Shown here in pieces: positions 9,851-20,849 of a stretch of 64,000 nt of DNA. The notes under the pieces are model-generated. The model made no database searches and was not told the origin of the DNA. It saw nothing but the letters and a program-made list of their open reading frames with translations. The position numbers and the translations under genes were made by a program. This DNA comes from Bostrychus sinensis. Taxonomy: Eukaryota > Chordata > Actinopteri > Gobiiformes > Eleotridae. The DNA lies in the NCBI GenBank assembly GCA_020698575.1, contig CM036254.1, positions 3,027,383 through 3,091,382 of the forward strand, read 5' to 3'. Position 1 is the first letter of the stretch, and each line of letters begins with the position of its first letter.

Positions 9851-9862
9851 ATCACTTATTAC

Positions 9863-10522
9863 TAGTGATGGTGAGATGAAGCCTCATGAAGCACTGAAGC
9901 ATCGCAGCCAACTGTATCACACATGGGTCGATGCCTCAAGATGTTTTGTTTGCTCCACTGCGCCATCAAGTGGACAAAAAATGTACAGCATACTTAGTGT
10001 CAAATAAAATCGTGAGGTTAAAAGAATAAAAATGGAAGCAATTGGTAAGAGCGTTGTGATGTGAGTTGTGCTTGTGTTATTCGATGCCCGTGCTTATGCA
10101 ACAACTGAATAAAGATAAATTCAATTTTATTGATTTTTATTGAGAAATATGAACTTTTCCACTGTATTTGGAGACAGGCGATTTCTTGTTTTGCACAATA
10201 TTTCACCGGCTTTTGAAAACACCCTTTCACAGGGCACAGATGAAGCCGGTGTGCAAAGAAACGCAAATGCAAGTTTGTACAGGTTTGGATATATATAAAA
10301 TGTGAGGGGGAATCCATTGCGTTTCACTGTCTCTGTTATTTCGAATCGCGCTCCAAACCCGCGAATCATTTCCTGAATCAGTCACGTGGTTCGGCCGCTT
10401 CCTGTGGCTTTGAACGTCACTGCATACGTCATCAACACGCGCATCGATACGCGCTTCAACAAACACCCATCTGGATTACTCGGCACACGCTTCGAAATCT
10501 CGACACGAAAGACACATCACTA
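9863..10522 (-). mobile_element. hAT element, internally deleted, TAGTGATG ends
   Basis: Ends are TAGTGATGGTGAGATGAAG and CACATCACTA. CTTATTAC flanks both sides exactly (9855-9862, 10523-10530). The minus strand keeps the last part of a hAT transposase (10127-10276). A second element with the same ends and the shared blocks GAATCAGTCACGTGGT and CGATACGCGC lies at 54541-55907. The element has lost most of its coding sequence and could move only with help from an intact relative. Confidence 0.92.
10127..10276 (-). pseudogene. hAT transposase C-terminal (hATC) remnant
   Basis: The minus-strand frame ends with PASSVPCERVFSKAGEI, then CKTRNRLSPNTVEKFIFLNK. This is the hATC dimerisation block (SS-x-PSERVFSxAGxI, RNRL, LLFLxxN) found at the end of hAT transposases. 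About 45 residues are conserved and end at a proper stop; the frame runs upstream to about 10370 without recognisable domains. The catalytic RNase H-like region and BED zinc finger are missing, so the protein cannot be active. Confidence 0.88.
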
Positions 10523-10814
10523 CTTATTACACTTGATGGAGCTGTGGAGTGCAGTGGGTTAAACGTTAGCCCACCAACCGCATACAGCCTGGAAAGCCAG
10601 AATCTTCTACTTTCTTTTTGAAAACTGAACAGTCTCAGTCATAGAGGAGCATTAGTTTCTGGTTGATTTGGAACTGAGCTATTCACAGCTGTTAATCTGC
10701 AGCACGTAAGGCAGAAGCTAACCAAGGTAGCACTGGCACTGTTGCTTCTGTTGTTGTTCAGTCCTCTGTGGGATTTTTGTCTTCGTCCTGTTTCCATTTT
10801 AACAACAGTAAAGT

Positions 10815-10993
10815 CCCTCTGACGTCCCACTGTAACCACCACATTCAAACAAACCCACTTTTTCCACAACTCTTTGTACAACTGACTTCTGCTGTTGTCT
10901 CCGTTTACAAATAAGGACAGAGCTGCTCAGAATACACAGGATTCTGGTGGCAAAACCGGCAAACCGCCATGTTTGTTTGGGTCAGCGGTGTAC
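10815..10993. repeat. Dispersed repeat, copy 2 (partner of 1-176)
   Basis: It matches the window start over about 175 bases, with a 9-base insertion (around ACTGTAACC) and scattered changes. No ends or coding potential are recognised. Sequence upstream (10600-10814) is not seen elsewhere in the window. Confidence 0.75.
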
Positions 10994-11114
10994 TCCTTAC
11001 GTTCCTGTGTTTCTCTGATCGTTTACTCCGCCTGTGATTGTTCTGCTCATGGAAACAAAATTTAAATGAAGCGACACCAGACTAACTTCTTTGCATAGAA
11101 TAAGAAAAGAGTTT

Positions 11115-11280
11115 GTGTGGCTACCAGCCAGAGGAAGTTGGCGGTTCAATCCTCACTCAAAGTGCATACTGTCATTGCGTCCTTATGCAAGACACTTTAC
11201 CCATCTGCCTACTCCAGTCACAGTATGCAATCCTGTTCAAATCAAAGCTGGTTCACTTTGGTGACCACTAATGAAATCTG
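11115..11280 (+). repeat. tRNA-derived SINE fragment
   Basis: GTTGGCGGTTCAATCC is a box-B-like start, followed by GTGCATACTGTCATTGCGTC and GCAAGACACTTTACCC, in the same order as the SINE at 60988-61310. Box A is lost and the 3' end is replaced by unrelated sequence. Confidence 0.6.
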
Positions 11281-11598
11281 AATGAGCTTGTGACCCTTAT
11301 ATGGTTGGATTCTTGTGGAAAAAACAGTGTGCTCAGTATTTTTTTGTTCACACTTGGATGTTTTTCTCTTGTTACATAAACCCACTCTGCCCTACCCTGC
11401 CCCCCCTGCGTGTTGTGTATTTCCTTTGTTTGTCTGCAGTGGTGTGGGACCCCAGCAAACGGCTCCAAGACAAGGTCAACGCTCCTTCACAGAGTCCTCA
11501 TCCATCACAGACAGAAAGAGCCAGGTCTGTAACCGATAAGTCCAGCCTTCAGCCGAGGGTCAGAGAGTGGCCACAGCACTTAACATCACCCACCTCTG

Positions 11599-11649
<51 letters not shown>

Positions 11650-11940
11650 CTGAGAGGACAGGCCGGGGGCAGCAGGTGGAGAGGAGGGGGGAGAGAAGAC
11701 AGAGAGATCAGCCTCTGGACCGGTCTGCAGCCTGGAGGAGCAGTCAGCACCTGGAGCTGGGGAGAGTTCAGTGACAGGGCGAAGTGTAGGAGGAGAAGCT
11801 ATTAATAATATCGGTGGGAAAGCGGTGGTTATCGTGTCAGTCATGTCACTGGAAAGAAACTGAGCACTAATTTGCTAAAACCCCTCAATTTGTCTTCACC
11901 TTCCAGCTGATCAGAGGTGTCCACAGAGGATCATCTGCCT
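11281..11940. other. (GT)n microsatellite in otherwise single-copy sequence
   Basis: A (TG)23-type tract spans 11601-11646, producing open frames in several registers that are artefacts. On either side no gene or repeat was recognised; 11650-11770 is GA-rich. Confidence 0.7.
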
Positions 11941-12060
11941 CTATCTAACCTTATCGTCTGCATCGTCTTCTCTCACACAAACTAACTTCATGTCCTCTTT
12001 CACCTTAAATCTGCTCTTTGGTCTTCCTCTAGGCCTCCTGCTCATGGATGTATATACTAA
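11941..12060 (-). pseudogene. RTE-type LINE, C-terminal fragment
   Basis: The minus strand encodes RRPRGRPKSRFKVKEDMKLV followed by CVREDDADDKVR. The pattern RPRGRPKxRxxxxVKEDM, then REEDAEDR, is typical of the region just after the reverse transcriptase in RTE-clade LINEs (fish Rex3/Expander type). Only about 35 residues are kept. A second fragment of the same region is at 18690-18935. Confidence 0.7.
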
Positions 12061-12504
12061 GACCTGGATGATGCCAGTTTGATTAGTGTAGGAGGTCGCT
12101 CTGTGGAACTGCAGCGGAAAAATCCCATGCGGCCCAGATTTTTCCTTAGAGCGCAATGTAAAAAGAAACGCCTGGTATTCAGCTGTCAGGGCACCTACAG
12201 CTGAGAAAATGGTCAGATTTTGTAGTGTTTATTATACATTTTCATATCATGGAGTTTTCCTCAGTTATAAATCCTTAATTTAGACAAAAAATAAACTTTT
12301 ATGGTTTAACATTCTTCATCAACAGAGCTGGATATAATAATTATACAATAACAATACAGTAGGGGAGGAGGTGACTTCTATTATGACAAATCTCTGGTGT
12401 ACATGGGGATGGTGGTGATGTTGGTGATGATAATGATACTTTAGGTTGCTATTGAATTATTGCAATTAAGTGCAAAGTTCATATATTGGTACATTGTTTC
12501 TGCA

Positions 12505-12810
12505 CACACCCGAAAAGTCGCCACAACATTGAGCTCGTCCTGTCTTAGATGGCTGTTTATCACAAGAACAAATATGCATCTGATTAAAAAATAACATTTT
12601 CTCTTTTATTTCTGTTCTTTGGCTGTTTTTGTCCGAGTGAGGATTGTCTCTCGTCCAAACAACTCGCAGCAGTGCCCACCTCTAACCGTTCCAGACGCTT
12701 AACCGAGCTGGACCCTCTCCCGAAAGGGTGCCAAAAGTAGAACGGCTTGGAGCACTTTTTGGGAACACCTTGGAGTACTTCTGTCCTTGTGGGAAAGTGC
12801 CTAAAGAAAA
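12505..12810 (+). repeat. Dispersed repeat, partner of 58240-58470
   Basis: Shared blocks in order: ACATTGAGCTCGTCCT, GGCTGTTTATCACAAG followed by ACAA, GTCCAA with AACT, and a GAACGGCTTGGAGCAC-like segment. This copy has extra sequence between blocks. The class is unknown; no inverted ends or coding sequence were recognised. Confidence 0.6.
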
Positions 12811-13605
12811 CCTCAATCTCTTCATCTCTGCTCCTGTTTGTTCCTCAAGCCGCTGTCTCTAAACCGTACAATCATCTCTCCTCTCACCACTGTCTTGTTC
12901 ACCTTTCTCCATCCATTCCAAACTGCATCACTTTTCCACACTCTCCTTTGCTGTGGATACTTGACTCAAAGTACTTACGAGTATTTTTTCCATTAGTTCG
13001 GCCTTGTATCCACCCCAACCTCTCTAATGAAACACGTAGCCCAGTTTAACATCCAACCATTTTGAAAACCCAAGCACATTTTATTAATTTCCGTTACATT
13101 AACCCATCCTCACACCTTTTTTTCTGTCCTGATTTTTAACTTTGAACTTCTCTCTCTCCTTCTTTGCCGCCTCCCACCAGGTTTGCCGCCTCCCGTCCAT
13201 TCCTCCCGAGCCCCGATCCCCAAACGTGAGATGATGAAGAAGGCTTTTGATACGGCGCTGCAGGCAAAAGGGGGAAAGGAAAATGGATGGAGCCTTGATG
13301 AGGAGGATATCAAGGCGTGTGTGCGTTCATTTGTGGCCCCGTACATATGTATGATGTGATGTGTGATCCGCAGAAAGCGCCGGGGAGTTGGAGATCGCCT
13401 TTTAACCTGATTCTGACATGCCCCGGATCGCAGGGATATGAATAAGAACATGAATTAAAACTCGGCGACGAGAAATCAATTTGCTGCGAGATATTTTACC
13501 AGGAAGAGAGAGAGGCTTATGCAAATGGTTATGATCAGTTATCCATCTGAAAACAGGTTTGTGTAGATGTGGGGGAAGAGAGCGTATTAGCATTAGCATA
13601 AAAAA
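12811..13605. other. No gene seen; candidate conserved non-coding stretch
   Basis: The segment 13190-13540 is single-copy-looking and rich in AT-rich homeodomain-like words (ATTAAAA, CAATTTG, TTATGCAAAT) set in CpG-containing sequence. A minus-strand 113-codon frame (13110-13451) matches no family known to me. Regulatory function is only a guess. Confidence 0.35.
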
Positions 13606-13608
13606 AGC

Positions 13609-14048
13609 TAAAGGTGCCATATTTAGTCCATGTGTACATTTTATTATTCATCATTCAGCAATGCACATTTTACAGGCTTTAAAAACATTATGTGACTAAA
13701 AGAGAATATTTTGAATACTGATGCCATAAAGACACAGGTGAAGAGACCAGCAGAGGGCAGATCTGTTACACCCTTTTGACCATAATCTGTGAAAAAAAGC
13801 AGTTCACTTCCTTAAAACAATATGTATAATGCCATTTTACTCCAAAATGAAAAAATGTCTGTGAGGAATCAGTGGAAACAGAGCTGTGCACAGTCTTTTT
13901 TGGATAAATGAATGACAGCAGAGTGGATGTAGAGGGCTGGTTGATTGGTTCGTGGGAGAGGAACTGGGTGTTTTGAAGGATCAGAAAGAAAAAAACATGA
14001 TAGAGAAAGAGATGAAAAGTCGAGTTTGCAGAATATATTCCCTTTAAG
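13609..14048 (+). mobile_element. Dispersed repeat family X, copy 2 (near full length)
   Basis: The left end GCTAAAGGTGCCATATTTAG and right end GCAGAATATATTCCCTTTAA are inverted counterparts. Internal blocks ACATTATGTGACTAAAAGAG, GGTGAAGAGACCAGCAGAGG and ATGAAAAAATGTCTGTGAGG match the copies at 2796, 16122 and 53152. This copy gives the uninterrupted order of blocks used to delimit insertions in the 16-kb copy. Confidence 0.75.
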
Positions 14049-14745
14049 TTTTTAAAAGCTGGAGAAATGCTTACATTGGCCATGGGTTTACTTGGCTTGT
14101 CAGCAGTAAACTTTGCATTACTCTGAACTCAAAGCTGTAAGAATAAGGTAAGCTCTAAACTTTAATAGAATGTCTTAGTAGTTTGCATTTTACTTAAAAA
14201 ACAAGAAAGCAGTCTGGTAAGTATGTCATGGAATGTAAAAATAATGACCAAATCATGATAGCAAAAGTCTCCCGATATCGTCGTGGACTCGTTGCAGTAT
14301 CAAGCGGTGTTGTCCCCGAGCGAAAATACATAGTTTTGTTGCAGCGGCCTGGTAAAAAGCAGAGAAAACTACATAGACCATAATCCTTTGCTCCATTTGA
14401 GCCTGAGCGAAGCCAACATGGTGAAGCTGGTCAGTGTTTTTAGCAGCGTTAGCAAGCTAAATCAACAAATATCAACACTCACAGTTGTTTTATGTAGCAG
14501 ATCATTCAAAAAGTTAGTAAAAAATACACAAAACGTTTTATATAATAAATGTTATCGTGAGCATTTATAATACTGTGAGCCTCCCCACAGTATTGCAATA
14601 AATACCGTACTGCAAAAGAAAGTAAGAAAACGTGTATTTTAACACTGGATATGGTCTTGTTACACAGAAAAAGTGCTATAGATTATAAATTGAAAAAAGG
14701 AAAGCGAAATGCAGATAAATGTCACCAATGTAAGACGCAACATTT
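14049..14745. other. No gene seen
   Basis: AT-rich sequence with frames of about 60 codons only. No repeat partner found in the window. Confidence 0.5.
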
Positions 14746-15235
14746 TACGGAAGCGTATTGCATTCACCTGAAAAAAAAAGTTTCTGTTTTAATGAGCAAA
14801 GTTAGTTCTGTTTTTATGAGAAAAGTTCTGTTTTTACGTGTAAAATAATTTTATATTTTTATGTGGATAATATCCACTTTATCTTGTTCCACTTTTGGGG
14901 GGAGAGGAATTCAAAGTCAATCGCAAAGACCTGAGATGTCTGCACAGAGTCGACAAACTAATGATTATACGTCAATATTACTTAACGAAAGCAGAATCTC
15001 CAGTGTCTCAAGCCTAGAGTAAAATAAAACCGTATTAAACGAAGTAGTTGCGACATTTACGCCCTTTCTTTAGCGAGCAACTCTTCAATACGAGCTAAAC
15101 GTTTACTGGTTGTGATAGACATGAATTTACTTTTGGCATAAAAACCCAAGTTATTTATATAAAAACAGAACTTTTCACATAAAAACAGAACTAACTTAGC
15201 TCATTAAGGTGAACGCAATACGCTAACATTTAATG
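14746..15235. mobile_element. Inverted-repeat element with about 90-bp arms
   Basis: The left arm (about 14746-14850) contains GCGTATTGCATTCACCTG, AATGAGCAAAGTTAGTTCTG and AAAAGTTCTGTTTTTA. The right arm (about 15145-15235) is its reverse complement, with GAACTAACTTAGCTCATT and GTGAACGCAATACGC. Both arms contain two tandem TTCTGTTTTTA words. The 300-bp middle has no recognisable coding sequence. The target duplication is unclear; probably a MITE. Confidence 0.7.
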
Positions 15236-15758
15236 AGGCCGAGATATTTGTTAGTTTGCATTTGTCTTAAGCTAAACTCAAAAATGTTTAGGCTAAGCTT
15301 TATACTTTAATTTGATGACATGTAATAGTATTTTACAGAGGCAAATTGGTCCAGTTTTAGATTTTTTGATAAAATAAAAGTAGGAAGGGTCGCTTTACTG
15401 TTTTTGTAGAGTCAGAAAGGTTTTGAAATAACACCAAGCAGGACGGCAAAAGTAAAATCAGGTAATGCCTCTTTAACACACATTAAGTTCCTGGAAAATA
15501 TCTCCTTTATCTGAAATATACCAGTTCTTTAAAACACTGTTGTCTTGTCCTTCCTGCTGTTTAAATTATTCCCGTATTAAAATGACACGGGACTAAGCGC
15601 TGTCTGTGAGCTGTTGCTGCCAGATGGCACAGGAAGATGGCCGCTCGCTGAAGCTGACCGCTCAGATCTGAGGAACTCTGTCAGAACGCCAAACGCACAT
15701 CACACGCAGCAAACCAGAGGAAAATTAATTACTCTTTGTTTGTTCAGAGGCTGTGAAA

Positions 15759-15760
<2 letters not shown>
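15236..15760. other. No gene seen
   Basis: AT-rich to mixed sequence leading into the GT tract; no repeat partner or protein was recognised. Confidence 0.5.

Positions 15761-15844
<84 letters not shown>
15761..15844 (+). repeat. (GT)42 microsatellite
   Basis: An uninterrupted GT tract of 84 bases. It is pure and long, so it is likely polymorphic. Confidence 0.98.
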
Positions 15845-15845
<1 letters not shown>

Positions 15846-16186
15846 CTGCGGTAATGGAGAGCACTGGATCAAGATGTGCTCAGAACGGCTGCGGGAGATA
15901 TCGGCTGTAAGAAGTGTTTTAGTCTAATGGCTTCATTTCACTTGTCACTCAAAATGTCTCCAGTTTATGATCAGCAAAACATACAAATTGTGCTACATAT
16001 AAATGGCCATTTTCTGTTTGCAGCTTGCTTACACTCCTTTAAACATAAACAAAAAAATAAAGCTGTTTACTTCCTTAAACTTTTTGTTTGATGTAACTGT
16101 ACCTCAAAATGAAAAAAATATATAGATAGCTGGTTGCCTCTAGGACAGCTGCATGTTTTGCAACCTAAAAAACATTATCTGACTAA

Positions 16187-16839
16187 AGCTGGGGACACAC
16201 TACACGATTTTTTGCCGATTTTATAACGATTCACAGTTGTGCCGAGTCTTTACAAGTCAACACTAGTTGAAGGGAATCGTAATCACCAGTCGGCTCTGAA
16301 ATCTGTTACTGTGTGATGTTCAAAGACTCGAGTCGGCGCAAAAACCCGGCCTGACGTCAGTCGCAAGCAATCAGACATGTTTGAATTTTAAAGCCGACTC
16401 TGGATGCGCTCCTGTAGTGTGGGCTGTTTACAGATCCAACGGCCAATGAAAAACAGTTGATAGGACACAGGAAATAGCGTCAAAACACAGACGAAGCAAC
16501 AGGAAGCGGCGGGAAAATATAAGCGGAAATTTGAAGAAGAAGAAAACATAAACAACCATGGCAAACACCAAAGAAAGTTGAGTGCTATAGCGAAACTGGA
16601 TACATAGCCCTTTTTTCTCTTTCCCTTTTTCCAAACAGATAGCTATGCACACAAATACAACAGCGACCCAGGTAGCGTCCATGTTTGTTTACCATTTAGT
16701 TCTCGCGAGTTCCCCGCAAGCGTTTGGTTGGCATCAGTTGCAGTTACAGACCTTGTAGTGTGTGAGCCCCAGTCTTTCAGTCGTCAGAACTTTTCAGATT
16801 CTGTAACGACTGAGAAAATCATGTAGTGTGTCCCCAGCT
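16187..16839. mobile_element. PIF/Harbinger-type MITE
   Basis: Inverted ends are AGCTGGGGACACACTACACG and its counterpart ending in TAGTGTGTCCCCAGCT, matching over about 26 bases with one change. TAA flanks both sides (16184-16186, 16840-16842). The uninterrupted relative at 2896 reads GACTAAAAGACAATG, showing one TAA before insertion. A 3-bp TWA target and these ends fit PIF/Harbinger. Internal frames show no transposase. Confidence 0.85.
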
Positions 16840-16964
16840 TAAAATATACAAATATTTTAATAAGTACTCCACAGGTGCCATAAAGAAACAATAGATGAGA
16901 CTGGATGTAGAGGGCTTGTTGCTGATTGGTCAGTGCGGGGGTTCATGGGAGTGGCGAACTAAGG

Positions 16965-17455
16965 TAGAGACTGATTTTTGCCTGATAATCGGAAATCGGA
17001 CAATTCTTGCATTTCAATACCGATTTTTGTCAGAACAACCATGTGACTGAAAGACCTCGGCTTCCCCAACCATCTCGTCTCAGTTTGGGCTCTTACTCTG
17101 CAGTTCATAGAAAACATCCAAAAACGCTTTATCTCAGCCTGAAAAGCTCAAAACACCAACAAAAAGATTTTGCCCATTTCTCTGGAACAGAACCTTGTAG
17201 AACAAAAAAGCAAATGTATTTTGTATCTCTACCCAAGCTTTACTTACACAGCAAGTTTGATTGAGAGACTTATTGATCTGTTCTCACTGTCCAGTTCTAA
17301 CACATTTGTTAGTGTTTTAATAAGCATTACTAAAACAAATGGCTATATTATTATTTCTTTCATATCGGCAGTGTTTATCAGCCATTGCCTGCTCTGAATT
17401 TTAAAAATCAGTATCTACATCGGTCATAGAAAAACCCATATCTGCCGACCTTTAT
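16965..17455. mobile_element. Insertion related to an inverted copy at 60060-60390
   Basis: The interior (17034-17400) is the reverse complement of 60060-60370: GTTCATAGAAAACATCCAAA, CAGCCTGAAAAGCTCAAAA, TCTCTGGAACAGAACCT and CACTGTCCAGTTCTAACACA all have partners there. The ends carry ATCGG/CCGAT motifs as in fish ATCGGCCGAT-type hAT elements, but exact termini and a target duplication were not resolved. Confidence 0.6.
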
Positions 17456-17610
17456 TCTGAGGCGTCAGAAATTCAGCGTCAGAGAATAAATGCCTACTTA
17501 AACATGCGTGAATGAAACAAAACACAACTCCAGGTCTGTTTTGATGAGCGAACAACATTATAACATGGGAGAAAGCTCAAAAAGATGATTTTAATATAGC
17601 TCCTTTAAGA

Positions 17611-18180
17611 AAGTTTCTGTTTTAAAGCTAAATTTTAAACCTTGATGTTGCGAGTCTAATTGGTAGTCCATTGTCAAAAGAAAATAGGTGAAAGGTATGG
17701 CATTTTCTCTTAGCTCTTGGAGATGGTGACGTCAGACCGAGCCACCATCTGCCTGCGTTACTGAGTCGGATCAAACAGACCTGGATCACTGCACAAACCG
17801 TAAACCTCCCCCTAAACAAACGTCTCTGAAAAAAACCCTACACACATTCAGGCTAATTACTCCCAGCTCTTGTCAATCAAACTTTCCCCCCTCGTTCATG
17901 TTCCGGTCTCATCATTAGTGTCGTCTTCACGGCTGTAACCTCCAGAGCAGCGCCCCCCTCAGAGCGGCGGCCCTCAGTGGGACGCTCCGGTTCACTGTGA
18001 AGATACAAAGAGTTATTCATTAAAACAGAGACAGATGAAGAGGCTGTGACAAAGCTGGAGAAAGATGAAAAGATGTGGAGTTACTGGTTTGATGTCGCCT
18101 GGGAACAATGAGGACCGGTCCAAATGGTTATTTAATGGACAGTGGAAAAGCCAGGATGTAAAAAAAAATATTACACTAAA
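17611..18180. other. No gene seen
   Basis: Single-copy-looking sequence; 17860-18000 is GC-richer with CpGs. No protein or repeat partner was recognised. Confidence 0.45.
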
Positions 18181-18184
18181 AATA

Positions 18185-18345
18185 TCCGATGGTAGCGCCG
18201 CTGTATGGCTCAGGGATAGAGCTGTGTCAGGGCAACTACAGCCTGCCTCGGCATCAACGGTTCAAGTCCAGACTCTGGCCAATTGTTTCTCCCAGCTCCT
18301 TGATTTCCTACTTCTCTGTCCTAGCAATAAAGCCTAAAAAAAATA
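18185..18345 (+). mobile_element. tRNA-derived SINE (ACTACAGCCTGCC family)
   Basis: A box-A-like ATGGCTCAGGGATAGAGC is near 18215 and a box-B-like GGTTCAAGTCC near 18260. CAACTACAGCCTGCCTCGGC marks the family. The 3' end reads AGCAATAAAGCCTAAAAAAA. AAAAATAT occurs on both sides and may be the target duplication. Confidence 0.75.
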
Positions 18346-18689
18346 CCCAAAAATATATCTATTCTACCTGAAAGAAATTATTTTAGTGGATTAGAAATAA
18401 GAATTGTAAGTTAGTATTGAAAACAAAAAAATCTCCAAACACGATTAAATTGATGGCATGCGATGTAGTAGACAGTAAGGAGCTTTTTTTTTGTCAGTAC
18501 TGTTAGAAACATAAACAAAGTAAGGGATTTTTTTTAATCATAAAATAATGTGACTATTATATCCAGACTGACTAAAAACACTGACGTCGGGGGTAATTCC
18601 CAAATTACAGAGGTTCAGGGGTAATGCTTATCTCGTGCGAACAGGGCTTTAGTTTTCTGTAAGATAACAAATGAACTCAAAAGTCTAAC

Positions 18690-18935
18690 TTCATGTCATT
18701 TTCACTGCATCCATAAATCTCCTCTTTGGTCTTCCTCTTGGCCTCCAGCTGATGGTTTGACCCCAGTGGCATTGAGGAATGGGTCAAATGCAGAGAACAA
18801 ATTAACTACAGGAGCAACAGCATCCTTCTACCTCCACATTCACTAACTCTAATCTGTACGTGTCCAAACCATCTCAGTCTGGAATTTGATGACATTTTCA
18901 GGACAGATCAAAAAGAAGATCTGGATCCAGAGCAC
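18690..18935 (-). pseudogene. RTE-type LINE fragment, interrupted
   Basis: The minus strand contains CGTCTGAGATGG-like RLRWFGHV coding near 18870 and, further on, RPRGRPKRRFMDAV-type coding near 18725-18750, both marks of the end of RTE-clade pol. Between them, 18770-18830 carries the ATGGGTCAAATGCAGAG repeat. The frame is broken in several places. It parallels 11941-12060. Confidence 0.6.
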
Positions 18936-20100
18936 CATCTGGATCCAGTATTTTGTTAAAGATGCTGTACCCAAGGAGGTCACTTGGGCATTTAATTTTT
19001 GTGATTTCATTTGCCTTTGTAAGACATACAATCCTTAAAGATAAAGCATGTTCCATGATTCTAGTCTTGGCCTGTGGATTATATGTATTTCACTGAGATT
19101 GGGTCTTTGGCTGCATGCTTTTCTGGTTAATAGAATAAAACATCTTACAAGTCATTAAATTAGATATAAAAAGCATGGTTGTAGCTGTGCAAACATCCCC
19201 CGTTCATCAGCGACAGTCCTCTCTCCTCGCTGGATATTTACGAGTGTGTAAACGTGGGTTTATTAGCGCCGTATTTGAACTAGATAATGTGATGACGATA
19301 AGATGAATTAACGTGTGGAGATAACGGGAGGCGGCCCCCACTGTGGTCCTGGCGGTGACATTTACGTTTGGTCGGCTAATGTTTTGCCCTGTGCTGATAA
19401 TTAGGACGAGTTGAGCCGGTGAATGGGAGGAAGGATTATTATACAGTCGGACCTTTGCGTGATTAGCATCTCCGGCGCGTCTCACGCCGGCGTCTTCAAG
19501 AGCTGCTTTTGAACGAGACCAAATTGATTCTGCGTCTGTCGGCGAGCTGATGTAGAGGATGATGGTACTTTGTTCAAGTGTTTACTGAGCCAAGAGCTGC
19601 AGCACTGAGGTGGAAAGTATTTGTAGCTAGATGTTTTTTTTGTTTTTTTTTAAAGAAAATTACCTTAAGTAAATATTTTAGAACATGCTCTAGAGTAAAG
19701 TCTCTAAATGAGTAACTTTTTAATCACATTATGAATTCACATACACAACACAAAATTGTAAATTTAGAAGTTTTCTTTTGAATTAACCTTCACATATTTT
19801 ACTGTAAACTTGTGCAATGCAAAAAAAAAAAAAAACTTGCAAAGAAAGTAAATGAATAGTCTCTTTGAGACCCGTAACTTGTCTTCATTGACAAAGTTTG
19901 CCTAAGTAAGGTACAACCAGCAAAGACACAAAACCTACCTAAAAGCATGTGTAATTTCTTTTAGAACTTTAACAAAATTAAGTTTAATTTAATCAATTAA
20001 TAACAATTGTGAGTTGCACAACAGTGTATACTGTGAACTGTGTAACCTTAAACTTAGTGCCTTACAGAACTGACAGAATTCAACTTTAATTTGTATTCAG
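18936..20100. other. No gene seen; candidate conserved non-coding stretch at 19200-19560
   Basis: The 19200-19560 part is unique in the window, balanced in base content, and has homeodomain-like ATTA words and GATAA motifs (GATGACGATAAGATGAATTA). Around it the sequence is AT-rich with poly-A/poly-T runs (19625-19650, 19818-19835). No exon was recognised. Confidence 0.35.
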
Positions 20101-20183
20101 CAAATTGTCCGGTGACGATTTGCAGCGGAATTGTCCATTTAGCAATGTGTGTTTTAGCTCGTTCACTTGTTGCTCGGTTGTTA

Positions 20184-20627
20184 TTGCCTGGAAATTCCAG
20201 ACTCACCGCTGCACCAGTGGATGAGTCTGGTCGCCATAGAATCAATTTCGATTTCTAGCGCGGAGCAAACGGGCAGTGGAGTTAGCCAATCAGAAAATGG
20301 CGGACTGTGACGTTAACAAGCGACAAGAAAGTAAGCAACGCGAAAACAGTTTTTTTTTTTATATATATAAAGGCTTCTAGTGCTGCAAGCTGCTGTGGTT
20401 TTAATGACTCGATATGTTTGTGGTAATTTAAAAGGGAATTTACTGCTGAATGAAACAAACTCGGCTCCTCAGTGCGCCATCCTTGATTGTTGTTGTTGCG
20501 GACGCTGCTCGCGAAGAACACGTGACTTAAATAAGCGAATCAAAATGCACGGTACGGTTGGGATTTGAGGAAACCACTGCGGACGGCGTGGTGACCAGAG
20601 ACATATCAGTCTGGATTTTCCAGGCAA
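20184..20627. mobile_element. Inverted-repeat element (TTGCCTGGAAATTCCAGACT)
   Basis: TTGCCTGGAAATTCCAGACT (20184-20203) and its reverse complement at 20608-20627 (one change) enclose 400 bases. CCAGACTCACC and GAGTCTGGTCGCC form a further short fold near 20197-20233. Probably a non-autonomous DNA element whose true ends lie further out; a target duplication was not found. The interior contains TATATATATA and CpG-rich segments. Confidence 0.5.
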
Positions 20628-20744
20628 CTGTTGTTACCCACAGGAAACAGAAATGTGTCGTCTTCTACGCTCGTGCGGTGCATTTCTGCTCCGCTGGAAA
20701 ACCCGTCGGCGTGTTGCTGCCTCTGTCAGTGTCGTCGTAATATT

Positions 20745-20845
20745 TTTGTTGTGATCAAATTAATCGATGCGTCAATTGAAATTAATGTGATTAAATCAAT
20801 AAATTGATGCACTGCCATTAATGATAATTTTCCCAGCCCTAGTTT
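20745..20845. repeat. Fragment of an ATTAATCGAT-type hAT MITE
   Basis: ATTAATCGATGCGTCAATTG, TGATTAAATCAATAAATTGA and the end TTTTCCCAGCCCTA resemble the right part of fish elements beginning TAGGGCTGGG. The left end is missing. Confidence 0.45.
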
Positions 20846-20849
20846 TTTT

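Larger units (their letters stand above)
16122..17610 (+). mobile_element. Dispersed repeat family X, copy 3, split by two insertions
   Basis: Blocks of family X appear in order but spread out: ACATTATCTGACTAA at 16171, TTTTAATAAGTACTCC with AGGTGCCATAA at 16855, ACTGGATGTAGAGGGC at 16898, and CACAACTCCAGGTCTGTTTT at 17522 ending in CTCCTTTAAG. In uninterrupted copies these blocks are adjacent. The gaps are filled by 16187-16839 and about 16965-17455. Confidence 0.75.

Noticed and set aside
11602..11805. Open frames rich in Val-Cys or Thr-His across GT/CA tracts (also at 15614 and 59043)
   Set aside because: They are direct consequences of dinucleotide repeats and have no other support.
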